Shown piece by piece: positions 1 through 7,496 of a stretch of DNA of 33,184 bases. Source of the DNA: an uncultured cyanobacterium (GTDB taxonomy: Bacteria > Cyanobacteriota > Cyanobacteriia > CACIAM-69d); contig CALGDE010000108.1 of the NCBI GenBank assembly GCA_937883785.1, positions 1-33,184 on the forward strand, read 5' to 3'. Numbering within the stretch: the first letter of the stretch is position 1; every line of letters begins with the position of its first letter. The notes below the pieces were generated by a model. It had not been told where the DNA came from and made no database searches. It saw only the letters and a list, made by a program, of their open reading frames with translations. The position numbers and the translations under genes are program-made.

Positions 1-88
1 AGGGCTAAGAGGAAGATACAGGAAGCCTTTTAGCCTTCTTGTCACCCCGTCAGCAGTCACGGTCTAGATCGGCGAATATCCTAGCCTA

Positions 89-131
89 GGTGCAGCGCGA
101 TGAAAGCTTTGCTATTTTGTCGCGCTGCACC
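89..131. repeat. Strong 12-bp hairpin upstream of the first EamA gene
   Basis: GGTGCAGCGCGA (89-100) and TCGCGCTGCACC (120-131) are perfect reverse complements, separated by a 19-base loop. No T-tract follows, so it is not a textbook intrinsic terminator. It may be a 3' processing hairpin of a gene left of the window, a structured leader of the EamA gene starting at 213, or a small palindromic repeat. Confidence 0.6.
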
Positions 132-212
132 CGGTTCTCTAGGTACCCTAAAACCCGAAGGAGTTACCAAGTCCAGACCAGACACCAGCGCTAAATGCTG
201 AGGAGGGGACCA

Positions 213-647
213 GTGATCAATTCTGAACAATCCTGGTGGATATTCGCGTTACTTTCAGCTTTTTTTGCTGCACTAACAACAATCTTCGCAAAATTGGGCG
301 TTCAAGGAATCGACTCAAATTTAGCAACGGCGATTCGAACAGTTGTTATCTTGGCGATCGCCTGGGGCATTGCCTGGCAGGGCGGCCACCTATCGAAACT
401 AGGGGCGATCGCCCCAAAAACCTGGCTATTCTTGGTTTTATCGGGCATTGCCACAGGATTATCGTGGCTATGTTATTTCAGAGCATTACAGACAGGAAAT
501 GCATCATTAGTCGCCCCCATTGATAAATCCGGGGTAGTCCTTGTACTCATCCTATCGGCCCTATTTCTCGGTGAACCCCTAACCCCTTGGACTGTTATGG
601 GAACAGCTTGCATTGTCCTTGGAACACTATTCCTAATAAAAGGCTAA
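213..647 (+). CDS. Half-size EamA/DMT family transporter (copy 1)
   Basis: This small integral membrane protein of the drug/metabolite transporter superfamily has one EamA unit of about 144 residues and roughly five hydrophobic segments, half the usual ten-helix protein. It probably works as a dimer; the substrate is unknown. I chose the GTG at 213 because AGGAGG at 201-206 sits at ideal distance before it. The in-frame ATG at 195 lies upstream of that ribosome binding site and would add only six residues. A paralogue at 6138-6584 is about 85% identical by eye, including the WWIFALLSAFFAALTTIFAK start and the stretch APIDKSGVVLVLILSALFLGE. The two copies bracket the siderophore uptake genes. 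Confidence 0.85.
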   Translation: MINSEQSWWIFALLSAFFAALTTIFAKLGVQGIDSNLATAIRTVVILAIAWGIAWQGGHLSKLGAIAPKTWLFLVLSGIATGLSWLCYFRALQTGNASLVAPIDKSGVVLVLILSALFLGEPLTPWTVMGTACIVLGTLFLIKG

Positions 648-806
648 GGCACATCACCCCCAAGAAATTTACCGCGTCACAGCGATCGCCCCTCCGACCC
701 CCAAGCAATAGCCATTAGGCAGGCCCTGAACAGCATCGCTTATTGACATCTGGTATCATCTACGGACCACTCGCTTCCTGCCTTGACCCCTGTCACCCGA
801 TGAATC

Positions 807-1793
807 ATGACCATCACCCTGCGAGACCATGAATGGGCGCAACTGCTCCGGGATGGGACGCGGCGCCTACAGCCTGAGCTGCTAGCCAATCCCAAAGATC
901 ATACGCTCATGCTGCCACAGTGGCTGGGACAAGGTTACAAGCGCAATATTCGGCTGGAGCGTGATATCTCGATGACCCTTCACCATTACCAACTGCGTGA
1001 AGATACGATTACTATTGGCTCAACAATCCAGCGCGACTGTTTCGAATTCTCATTTGTCGCCAGTGGCAAAGCCCTCGTCGAGGGGCAGGTTTTTAATGCG
1101 AACCAAGAGGTTGTCTTCCAGAATTCCGATCTGCCAGCGGCGGCAGTCCTTCAATATGCCAACCATGAGTTTCTAGCGGTAGATGTTCATATCAAAAAGG
1201 CTGTCTTAGCCAGAATGCTGGATGCCGACGAGCAAACCGTTCCCCCAGAGTTGCAGGCTATGGTCATTGGCAACGACGATCGCCCCGTGTTGCCTCCGTT
1301 GAAAATACAGCCCGCGATGCAGCAACTCCTCCAGCAAATCTGGCATTGTCCTTATGGGGGATTGACGCGATCGCTCTTTCTCGAAGCCAAGTCCCTCGAG
1401 CTCATTGGGTTGTATATCCAGAGCGCCCAGGACAGCCATGAGGGGATATCCAAACTACAATCAGCGGACGTTGAGAGTATTCGCTATGCCCAAGAAATAC
1501 TCCAACAAAACTTGGATACCCCCCCATCCCTTATGGAGTTAGCGCGTCAAGTTGGCATCAATGACCGCAAGCTTAAACAAGGCTTTCGGGAACTATGCGA
1601 TACCACCGTCTTTGGCTATTTAACCCAGCAACGTATGGAACGAGCCTGCCAGCTACTGCGGCAAGAAATCTCCGTTGCGACTGTCGCTTCAAGGGTGGGT
1701 TATAAAAGTCCGACCGCCTTTAGCGGCGCATTTCGCCGGACCTTAGGAATCACGCCAAAAGCCTATCAACTGTCAAACAGCCGTCGGGCATAA
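807..1793 (+). CDS. AraC-family transcriptional regulator, PchR-like
   Basis: A 328-residue regulator, predicted to activate ferric-siderophore uptake in response to the siderophore. The N-terminal ~210 residues form an effector-binding region of the kind seen in PchR-type regulators. The C-terminus carries the AraC double helix-turn-helix: first HTH at about residues 241-262 (LMELARQVGINDRKLKQGF), second at about 289-311 (VATVASRVGYKSPTAFSGAF), ending in the characteristic GITPKAY. The gene lies directly upstream of and codirectional with a TonB-dependent receptor, the usual arrangement for PchR-like regulators in cyanobacteria and pseudomonads. A direct repeat in the gap between them (1853-1892) is a plausible binding site. 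The function follows from family and context; the effector is unknown. Confidence 0.9.
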   Translation: MTITLRDHEWAQLLRDGTRRLQPELLANPKDHTLMLPQWLGQGYKRNIRLERDISMTLHHYQLREDTITIGSTIQRDCFEFSFVASGKALVEGQVFNANQEVVFQNSDLPAAAVLQYANHEFLAVDVHIKKAVLARMLDADEQTVPPELQAMVIGNDDRPVLPPLKIQPAMQQLLQQIWHCPYGGLTRSLFLEAKSLELIGLYIQSAQDSHEGISKLQSADVESIRYAQEILQQNLDTPPSLMELARQVGINDRKLKQGFRELCDTTVFGYLTQQRMERACQLLRQEISVATVASRVGYKSPTAFSGAFRRTLGITPKAYQLSNSRRA

Positions 1794-1852
1794 TGCGCCC
1801 CTATGGCGATCGCAGCCTTCCTTGGCAGGGGCGATAAGCAAGGGGCAATAAG

Positions 1853-1899
1853 AAAGTCCTGATCGCAGAGAAAAAAGTCCGAATCGAAGAGATTCCGAC
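1853..1899 (+). promoter_or_regulatory. Candidate AraC/PchR operator: 21-bp-period direct repeat plus dyad
   Basis: AAAGTCCTGATCGCAGAGA (1853-1871) is repeated as AAAGTCCGAATCGAAGAGA (1874-1892): 16 of 19 bases match, with a period of 21 bp, two helical turns. The second copy overlaps an imperfect dyad, GTCCGAATC-N5-GATTCCGAC (1877-1899, one mismatch). AraC-family proteins commonly bind direct repeats on one DNA face. The position, between an AraC regulator and its presumed receptor target about 120 bp downstream, fits an activator site. Binding is inferred. Confidence 0.5.
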
Positions 1900-2015
1900 A
1901 ATTGCAGCACCCTACACTGGCGGGCAATTATTTGCAAACTTTTCCTATCTAGGCTCTCTCTTGCGGGGATGGATAGGGGAGTGGCAGGTCCTACTACTTG
2001 TGGTGTGAGGGAACG

Positions 2016-4604
2016 ATGATTCAACGATTTGGGCTCGGGGCAAGGTTAGGAATATTGCCATTCATGGTGCTGGCGTTGGCCTCTCCTGCAACGGCTGAAT
2101 CGGTTGCTGAACCGGGTGAGTCACTGTCCGCTGCCCTGGTGGGACAGGAAGATAGAGAAGGCACTTCGACGGATGCCAACGCTGCAAGTTTACAGGGGCT
2201 AGAGGAGTCCGGGGCGATCGCCCAAGTAGGCGAAACCATAGCCATTACCGGCATAGAAATTGAGGAAACGTCCTCCGGCCTAAGCATTATGATCGCCGCC
2301 GACGGAGACATCACAGCGGGGCCGTCAAAAGTCGTGGGCAATGCGTTGGTGGTTACCCTGCCGGGTGCAACGCTGAATTTAGATGACGCCGACCAAGCGG
2401 AGCAGTTTAGTCCCACCGCCGGCATTGCTTTGGTCAGTCTGGTGGAACTGCCCGATGGGGTTCAGGTGTCCATCACGGGGAGCGATGCCCCCCCTGTCGT
2501 TGAGGTGAAGACCGAAGGGGAGGCTTTCGTGCTGGGGATTACCCTCGGCGACCCCGATGCGGTGGCAGAAGATGACGATGCGATTGAGCTGGCCGTTCAA
2601 GGCGATCGCGAGACTTATTATGTGCCGAACGCGTCCACGGCGACCCGAACGGATACGCCCTTGAGCGAAACCCCACAATCGATTCAAGTCATTCCCCAAT
2701 CAGTCCTCGAAGAGCAGCAGGTGATTCAGTTGGGGGATGCCCTGCGCAATGCCAGTGGTGTGGTGTCCAGCTCCCGGGATCAACGGGGTCCTCGATTCAT
2801 TATTCGCGGCTTTAACAGCGGTGCAATTTTGCGGGACGGTTACCGACTGTTGAATGCAGGGGGGGGCAATGTCGGCTATCAGGAGCTAGCAAACGTTGAG
2901 CGCATTGAAGTCTTGAAAGGGCCTGCCTCCATTTTGTCTGGGGCACTGGAGCCAGGGGGAGCCATCAACCTCGTCACCGAACAGCCGCTGCCAGAACCGG
3001 CCTATGAACTTAGCTTTCGGGGGGGCAGCCGCACGCTAATCGAACCCAGTGTTGATTTGACGGGGCCCCTAACCCAAGATGGACGATTGCTCTATCGCCT
3101 CAACGCTGTATACCGTCGTGAGGATTTTTATCGGGATTTTGATACGCCAACGGAACAGTTTTTCATCGCGCCGACCATTAGCTGGGCGATTAACGATCGC
3201 ACTGATTTGGTCGTAGAGGTGGAATACAGCGACGAAACGCGAGCGTCAGATTTTGGCGGCTTACCGGCCCTAGGCGATCGCATTGCCGATGTACCCCTTG
3301 ATCGGATTACCGGTGAACCGGGCGATCGCGCCACCAATGAAACCTTGCAGGCGGGCTATCGGTTTGAGCATCGTTTTAGCAACAGTTGGAAAATCCGCAA
3401 TAGCTTTCGGTATTTGCGCTTTGAGCCGGAATTTATATCTAACGCCGCATTCCGCGTTCTTGACGAGGAGGCGGGGGATCTCTTCCGGGTATGGATTCAG
3501 AATGCTCAGCCCGTCAGCTCCTACGAATTGCAAACCAATGTGGTTGGCGAATTTTCCACCGGCACGCTTAAACATACTCTGCTGGCAGGCATTGATTACT
3601 ATCGCCGAGACTTCACCAGCCGAGGACGCGCGGATTTAGCCAACCCCCAAGCACCGTTCAATATTTTTAATCCGGTGTATGGCGCTGAACGTCCCGACAA
3701 CTTTGATGACCCGCTCCCTAGAACCGATTTCTTCCGAACGAGAAACCTAGGGATTTACGTTCAGGATCAGGTGGAAATCTTCGATAATCTCTTCCTACTG
3801 GCGGGACTTCGATATGACACGGTTAAGCAAGAGTCATTCGATTTCGAGGATTTCACCGACGACGAACGGGATGACCAAGGCTGGACCCCACGGTTTGGGC
3901 TCGTCTATCAACCCATCGAAAACCTATCCCTCTATGGCAGCATCAGCACCTCATTCAGCCCCAATTCAGGACGAAATCGCGAAGGAAACATTATCGAACC
4001 TGAGCGGGGCAGGCAGTTTGAAGTGGGGGCACGGGCCGAGCTGTTCGATGGACGACTGACAGCGAATTTAGCCCTCTTCCACATCACCAAAACCAACGTA
4101 GCAACGTCGGATCCGGAGGCCCTACCCACCGATAATTTTGTAGTTGCCACCGGTGAGCAACGTAGTCAGGGAATTGAGCTAGATATCATCGGCGAAATTC
4201 TGCCCGGCTGGAACATCGTCGCCAACTATGCCTACACCGACGCCGATATCACTGAAGACAATACCGGGATTGAAGGGAACCGCTTATTTGGGGTGCCGGA
4301 GCATAACTTTAATCTGTGGACCAGCTATGAGATTCAAGAGGGGGATTTGGAAGGGCTGAGGTTTGGGATTGGCTTCAACTATGTCAGCGATCGCTTTGGA
4401 GATAACGACAATAGCTTCATCCTGGAGGATTATTTCTTGACCAACGCAGCGATCGCCTATGAGCGGGATAACTGGGAAATGGCTATCAACTTCCGCAACC
4501 TGTTTGACATTGATTACATCGATAGCTCAGAAGGATCGCGGGCTTTTGAAAACCGCCCCGGCGAAGGGTTTACCGTGTTAGGACGATTCTCAATACGCTT
4601 CTAA
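2016..4604 (+). CDS. TonB-dependent siderophore receptor with N-terminal AMIN domain
   Basis: An outer-membrane receptor that imports ferric siderophores using TonB/ExbBD energy. I chose ATG 2016 because GAGG at 2007-2010 precedes it; an in-frame TTG at 1998 is possible but would precede the signal peptide by six residues. From ATG 2016 the protein has 862 residues. Residues 1-27 form a signal peptide ending ASPATA. About 74-178 form an AMIN domain, which in cyanobacterial receptors sits before the plug and probably binds the peptidoglycan or cell-wall layer. The plug starts near 205 (TPLSETPQSIQVIPQSVLEE; then FIIRGFNS), and a beta-barrel runs to the C-terminal FSIRF, ending in phenylalanine as outer-membrane barrels do. 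It lies downstream of the AraC regulator and upstream of a siderophore-binding lipoprotein, so ferric siderophore is the likely cargo; the exact ligand is unknown. Confidence 0.93.
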   Translation: MIQRFGLGARLGILPFMVLALASPATAESVAEPGESLSAALVGQEDREGTSTDANAASLQGLEESGAIAQVGETIAITGIEIEETSSGLSIMIAADGDITAGPSKVVGNALVVTLPGATLNLDDADQAEQFSPTAGIALVSLVELPDGVQVSITGSDAPPVVEVKTEGEAFVLGITLGDPDAVAEDDDAIELAVQGDRETYYVPNASTATRTDTPLSETPQSIQVIPQSVLEEQQVIQLGDALRNASGVVSSSRDQRGPRFIIRGFNSGAILRDGYRLLNAGGGNVGYQELANVERIEVLKGPASILSGALEPGGAINLVTEQPLPEPAYELSFRGGSRTLIEPSVDLTGPLTQDGRLLYRLNAVYRREDFYRDFDTPTEQFFIAPTISWAINDRTDLVVEVEYSDETRASDFGGLPALGDRIADVPLDRITGEPGDRATNETLQAGYRFEHRFSNSWKIRNSFRYLRFEPEFISNAAFRVLDEEAGDLFRVWIQNAQPVSSYELQTNVVGEFSTGTLKHTLLAGIDYYRRDFTSRGRADLANPQAPFNIFNPVYGAERPDNFDDPLPRTDFFRTRNLGIYVQDQVEIFDNLFLLAGLRYDTVKQESFDFEDFTDDERDDQGWTPRFGLVYQPIENLSLYGSISTSFSPNSGRNREGNIIEPERGRQFEVGARAELFDGRLTANLALFHITKTNVATSDPEALPTDNFVVATGEQRSQGIELDIIGEILPGWNIVANYAYTDADITEDNTGIEGNRLFGVPEHNFNLWTSYEIQEGDLEGLRFGIGFNYVSDRFGDNDNSFILEDYFLTNAAIAYERDNWEMAINFRNLFDIDYIDSSEGSRAFENRPGEGFTVLGRFSIRF

Positions 4605-4718
4605 CATTTCCAAAGCGCCCCAAAGTGCTTAAAAATAAAAGTGCCTAAGAATGAAAAGGCTTAAAAATAGGTGATCGCCCTAGGTCGCCTATGGTACCAA
4701 CCATGATGCTAAGTCGAG

Positions 4719-5711
4719 ATGTTCAGCCTGAAACCCGGTCTCCAAAGCTGCTGGCAGCAGATTCAACCAATCTGCGGGAAAGGCATGGCGCTGCTGCTGA
4801 CCATGGTGCTCGCGATCGCCTGCGGTAGCGGGACAAACCCATCCCAACCTGCCGCCCAGACCAGCCCTAACACCCACGCCGTGGAACATGCCATGGGTAC
4901 CACCCTGGTTCCAAACCAGCCCAGCCGGGTGGTGGTGCTGGATACGGCGCCTCTAGATGCGGCGATCGCCCTCGGAATCACTCCCGTGGGCGCTCGGGTA
5001 CACAGGAAATTTCCAGACTATTTAGAAGAGCACACTGGCAGCATTGTTAACGTTTCCGCTAGCGGGCAACCCAGCCTGGAAGCAATTATCAAGCTACATC
5101 CGGATCTCATCCTTAGCAATAAAGTCAGCAGTGCGAAGGTTTACCCATTGCTATCTCAAATCGCACCCACAGTTCTTGCGGAGGACACGGGGCGCATCGG
5201 GGACTGGCCCAAACAGCTACGGCTCTACGGTGAGGCCCTCGGTCGAGGCGATATCGTTGAGGAAATATTAGCGGACTACCAAGGGCAGCTTAGGGATCTA
5301 CGGCAAAGGTTTGAAATAGCCAACAAAACCATTTCAGTGGTATTCGCCTGGCAGCACTATGTGGGTTTCTACAGCGATACCAGCTTTCCTGGCTCAGTGT
5401 TGTCGGGCATGGGTTTTCAACGCCCCCTTATCCAAACCCAAAGCACACTAGCGCCACACCTCAGCATCGTTTCCAAGGAAACCTTCCAAGACTTAGACGG
5501 CGATGTCATTTTCCTGATGCTTGATGAAGATGATGTGCTGACCTACGACAGCTTTATGCAAGATCCGCTATTTTCTCGGCTATCGGCAGTTCGAAATAAA
5601 CAGGTCTACCCAGTGCAGTCGGCGGTGTGGGCGGGCGGGCGTAATATCCTAGCGGCGCAGCAAATTCTACAGGACGTTACCGAGGCCTTGATGAATGGCT
5701 CAACGGGATAG
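4719..5711 (+). CDS. Iron-siderophore ABC transporter substrate-binding lipoprotein (FecB/FhuD-like)
   Basis: A 330-residue periplasmic binding protein of the Peripla_BP_2 (class III, helical-backbone) fold that hands ferric siderophores to an ABC importer. Residues ~23-35 form a lipoprotein signal ending LAIAC, with Cys35 as likely lipid anchor; the -3 position is Ala, so the lipobox is slightly atypical. A Gly/Ser/Pro/Gln-rich linker follows, then the binding domain from about residue 50 (PSRVVVLDTAPLDAAIALGI, later IKLHPDLILSN). It follows the TonB receptor by 114 bp in the same direction and is probably coregulated. Neither the cognate permease nor the ATPase is adjacent, so the partner must be elsewhere. 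Confidence 0.9.
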   Translation: MFSLKPGLQSCWQQIQPICGKGMALLLTMVLAIACGSGTNPSQPAAQTSPNTHAVEHAMGTTLVPNQPSRVVVLDTAPLDAAIALGITPVGARVHRKFPDYLEEHTGSIVNVSASGQPSLEAIIKLHPDLILSNKVSSAKVYPLLSQIAPTVLAEDTGRIGDWPKQLRLYGEALGRGDIVEEILADYQGQLRDLRQRFEIANKTISVVFAWQHYVGFYSDTSFPGSVLSGMGFQRPLIQTQSTLAPHLSIVSKETFQDLDGDVIFLMLDEDDVLTYDSFMQDPLFSRLSAVRNKQVYPVQSAVWAGGRNILAAQQILQDVTEALMNGSTG

Positions 5712-5715
5712 AGGG

Positions 5716-5740
5716 GACGGCCAGCCGGAGCGGAGCCGTC
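5716..5740. repeat. Hairpin after the siderophore-binding protein gene
   Basis: GACGGC (5716-5721) pairs with GCCGTC (5735-5740) around a 13-base loop, just past the stop codon at 5711. No T-run follows, so it could stabilise the mRNA 3' end rather than terminate by itself. Confidence 0.35.
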
Positions 5741-5827
5741 GCAACTAAATGCGTTTGGGGCTCGAAATGTATGGAGAGCGATCGCGAAATTCTTTAATCT
5801 AATCAGGAAAAGTCTGCTCAAAACACC

Positions 5828-6076
5828 CTAGGGCGTGTCATCACTTGAGCACCAAAAGCTTTACGTACAGGACTTACACAAAAACCTGAATGCCCTCATC
5901 CCCCAGCCCCCTGCGACTACGTCCAGAATATGCTTCTCCCTGGGAAGAAGGTGCAAGAAAAAATGACAAACGTTGGATCATGCGTCCGAAGTCCCTCTCC
6001 CTGGGGAGAGAGATTTAGGGTGAGGGGCTCTGGGATTTTGCGTCAGTGCTGACGTAGTGGGGAGTACACGCCCTAG
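5828..6076. mobile_element. MITE-like palindromic element between the binding protein and EamA copy 2
   Basis: CTAGGGCGTGT (5828-5838) is repeated in inverse as ACACGCCCTAG (6066-6076), giving 11-bp perfect terminal inverted repeats about 249 bp apart. Inside, a second imperfect inverted repeat joins CCCTCATCCCCCAGCCCC (from about 5893) to a GGGTGAGGGGCTCTGGGA stretch (from about 6018). CTCCCTGGG / CCCTCTCCCTGGGGAGAG hairpins lie between. This resembles abundant noncoding palindromic repeats of cyanobacterial genomes. No transposase is encoded, so it would be non-autonomous. It fills most of the 426-base gap between the two genes. Confidence 0.5.
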
Positions 6077-6137
6077 CGCTGATCACCTTTTGTCTACAGC
6101 CAAAGCTAAGAGCTATTTAGTAAGGGGTTCGGACTCG

Positions 6138-6584
6138 ATGAACTTACCAATATTGGCGTCAGAAAAAGCCTGGTGGATATTTGCCTTGCTATCCGCTTTT
6201 TTTGCCGCCTTAACCACGATTTTTGCGAAAGTTGGCGTGGAAGGGGTTAATTCGAATTTGGCAACGGCCATTCGTACGGTGGTCATTTTGGCGATCGCCT
6301 GGGGCATTGCCTGGCAGGGAGGACAGCTTTCAAAGTTAGGGGCGATCGCGCCCAAGAGCTGGCTATTTCTAATTTTGTCCGGCATCGCCACGGGTCTGTC
6401 CTGGCTGTGCTATTTCAAGGCATTGCAAATTGGAAATGCATCCTTGGTAGCCCCCATTGATAAGTCCGGGGTGGTGTTGGTGCTGATTTTATCCGCCCTA
6501 TTTCTCGGTGAATCCCTAAGCTATCAAACGGTTGTGGGCACAGCTCTTATTGTGGCGGGCACCCTATTTTTAATTAAGGCATAG
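6138..6584 (+). CDS. Half-size EamA/DMT family transporter (copy 2)
   Basis: Paralogue of the protein at 213-647: a single EamA unit of 148 residues with about five transmembrane helices; substrate unknown. I chose ATG 6138 because AAGGGG at 6122-6127 precedes it and because homology with copy 1 begins a few residues later (KAWWIFALL against QSWWIFALL). The in-frame GTG at 6057 would extend translation into the palindromic element ending near 6076 and is unlikely. Protein identity to copy 1 is about 85%, but many synonymous third positions differ, so the duplication is not recent or the copies came from different sources. Confidence 0.85.
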   Translation: MNLPILASEKAWWIFALLSAFFAALTTIFAKVGVEGVNSNLATAIRTVVILAIAWGIAWQGGQLSKLGAIAPKSWLFLILSGIATGLSWLCYFKALQIGNASLVAPIDKSGVVLVLILSALFLGESLSYQTVVGTALIVAGTLFLIKA

Positions 6585-6644
6585 GGATAGTATCAGTAAA
6601 ATATTTGCCTTTTTCAGAGCAATTCGCAAATTAAAAATACACGC

Positions 6645-6752
6645 AAAAAATGAATCAATAATGAAAGCAAGATGGGTTCAAGACAAAGTCAGACCTGCTT
6701 TTTATTGCTGATATCATTCCTTAAAAAATGAATTAAAAGTGAAAGCAATATG
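6645..6752. repeat. AT-rich imperfect direct repeat upstream of mntP
   Basis: A 30-base segment starting AAAAAATGAATC at 6645-6674 recurs at 6723-6752, starting AAAAAATGAATT, with 26 of 30 positions identical and a 78-bp period. Both contain GAAAGCAA. The whole 6585-6835 leader is very AT-rich compared with the window. I see no yybP-ykoY manganese riboswitch signature in it. The repeats may be regulator sites for the manganese exporter or remnants of a duplicated insertion. Confidence 0.5.
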
Positions 6753-6835
6753 AATCGAATATGAAAATAAATTCATTAAAAATTAGGTAGACTGACGAAA
6801 ATAATATTTATTTTCTCGGGAATTATAATTTTTTA

Positions 6836-7393
6836 ATGGATTTAGGAAGTGTTTCTCTAATTGGAATTGGTTTAGCCACTGATGCCTGCGCTGTGTCTTT
6901 AAGCAGCGGACTGTTTATTAAAAACATCAAACTCAGTAAAGCCTTGAAAATTGCCTTGGCATTTGGCATTTTTCAAGCGGTCATGCCCCTTCTAGGGTGG
7001 TCCATTGGGTTAGGATTTCGTGAATTTCTTGTCCAATCAAGCAACTGGATTGCCTTTATCTTACTGACAATAATCGGCAGTAAGATGATTTACGAAAATC
7101 TCCAAGATAAGGAAGCAGACAAGTTCAATCCATTAGACAATTACACTTTGCTGGGGTTAGCGATCGCCACCAGTATTGATGCGTTAGTGGTGGGGGCGAG
7201 TTTATCAATCCTAGGAAATTCTATTCTCACCGCAGCAGCAAAAATCGGCGCAATCACTTTTTGCTTATCTCTAATTAGCGTCTATTTGGGACATAAATGG
7301 GGCAGCTTGTGCAAGGTTAAGCTGGAAATTGTTGGGGGAGTCATCTTGATCTTTCTGGGCAGCAGAATCTTGCTCACCCACCTGATGGGTTAA
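6836..7393 (+). CDS. mntP: Manganese efflux pump MntP
   Basis: A 185-residue inner-membrane exporter of Mn(II), about the standard family length (E. coli MntP is 188). Two internally homologous halves with about six helices are visible. Each contains the diagnostic acidic motif: LATDACAVSLSSG around Asp16 and IATSIDALVVGASL around Asp115, positions that match the essential aspartates of the family. The ATG at 6836 lacks a clear purine-rich ribosome binding site (ATAATTTTTT precedes it), and the gene and leader are more AT-rich than their neighbours, which could indicate acquisition. It is convergent with the P450 gene that ends at 7497. Confidence 0.92.
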   Translation: MDLGSVSLIGIGLATDACAVSLSSGLFIKNIKLSKALKIALAFGIFQAVMPLLGWSIGLGFREFLVQSSNWIAFILLTIIGSKMIYENLQDKEADKFNPLDNYTLLGLAIATSIDALVVGASLSILGNSILTAAAKIGAITFCLSLISVYLGHKWGSLCKVKLEIVGGVILIFLGSRILLTHLMG

Positions 7394-7496
7394 TGCCTTT
7401 GAATACGTCATCTTCCCGTTAAAGCCGTATTGCAAAACAGATGGCGGTGCGCATAGGGTCCTCCCCCATCTCCCCAAAGTGGACAGTGACAGCCTT

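Noticed and set aside
6585-6835. Manganese riboswitch (yybP-ykoY) upstream of mntP
   Set aside because: I looked for the conserved loop and stems by eye and did not find them; the region is low-complexity AT-rich.
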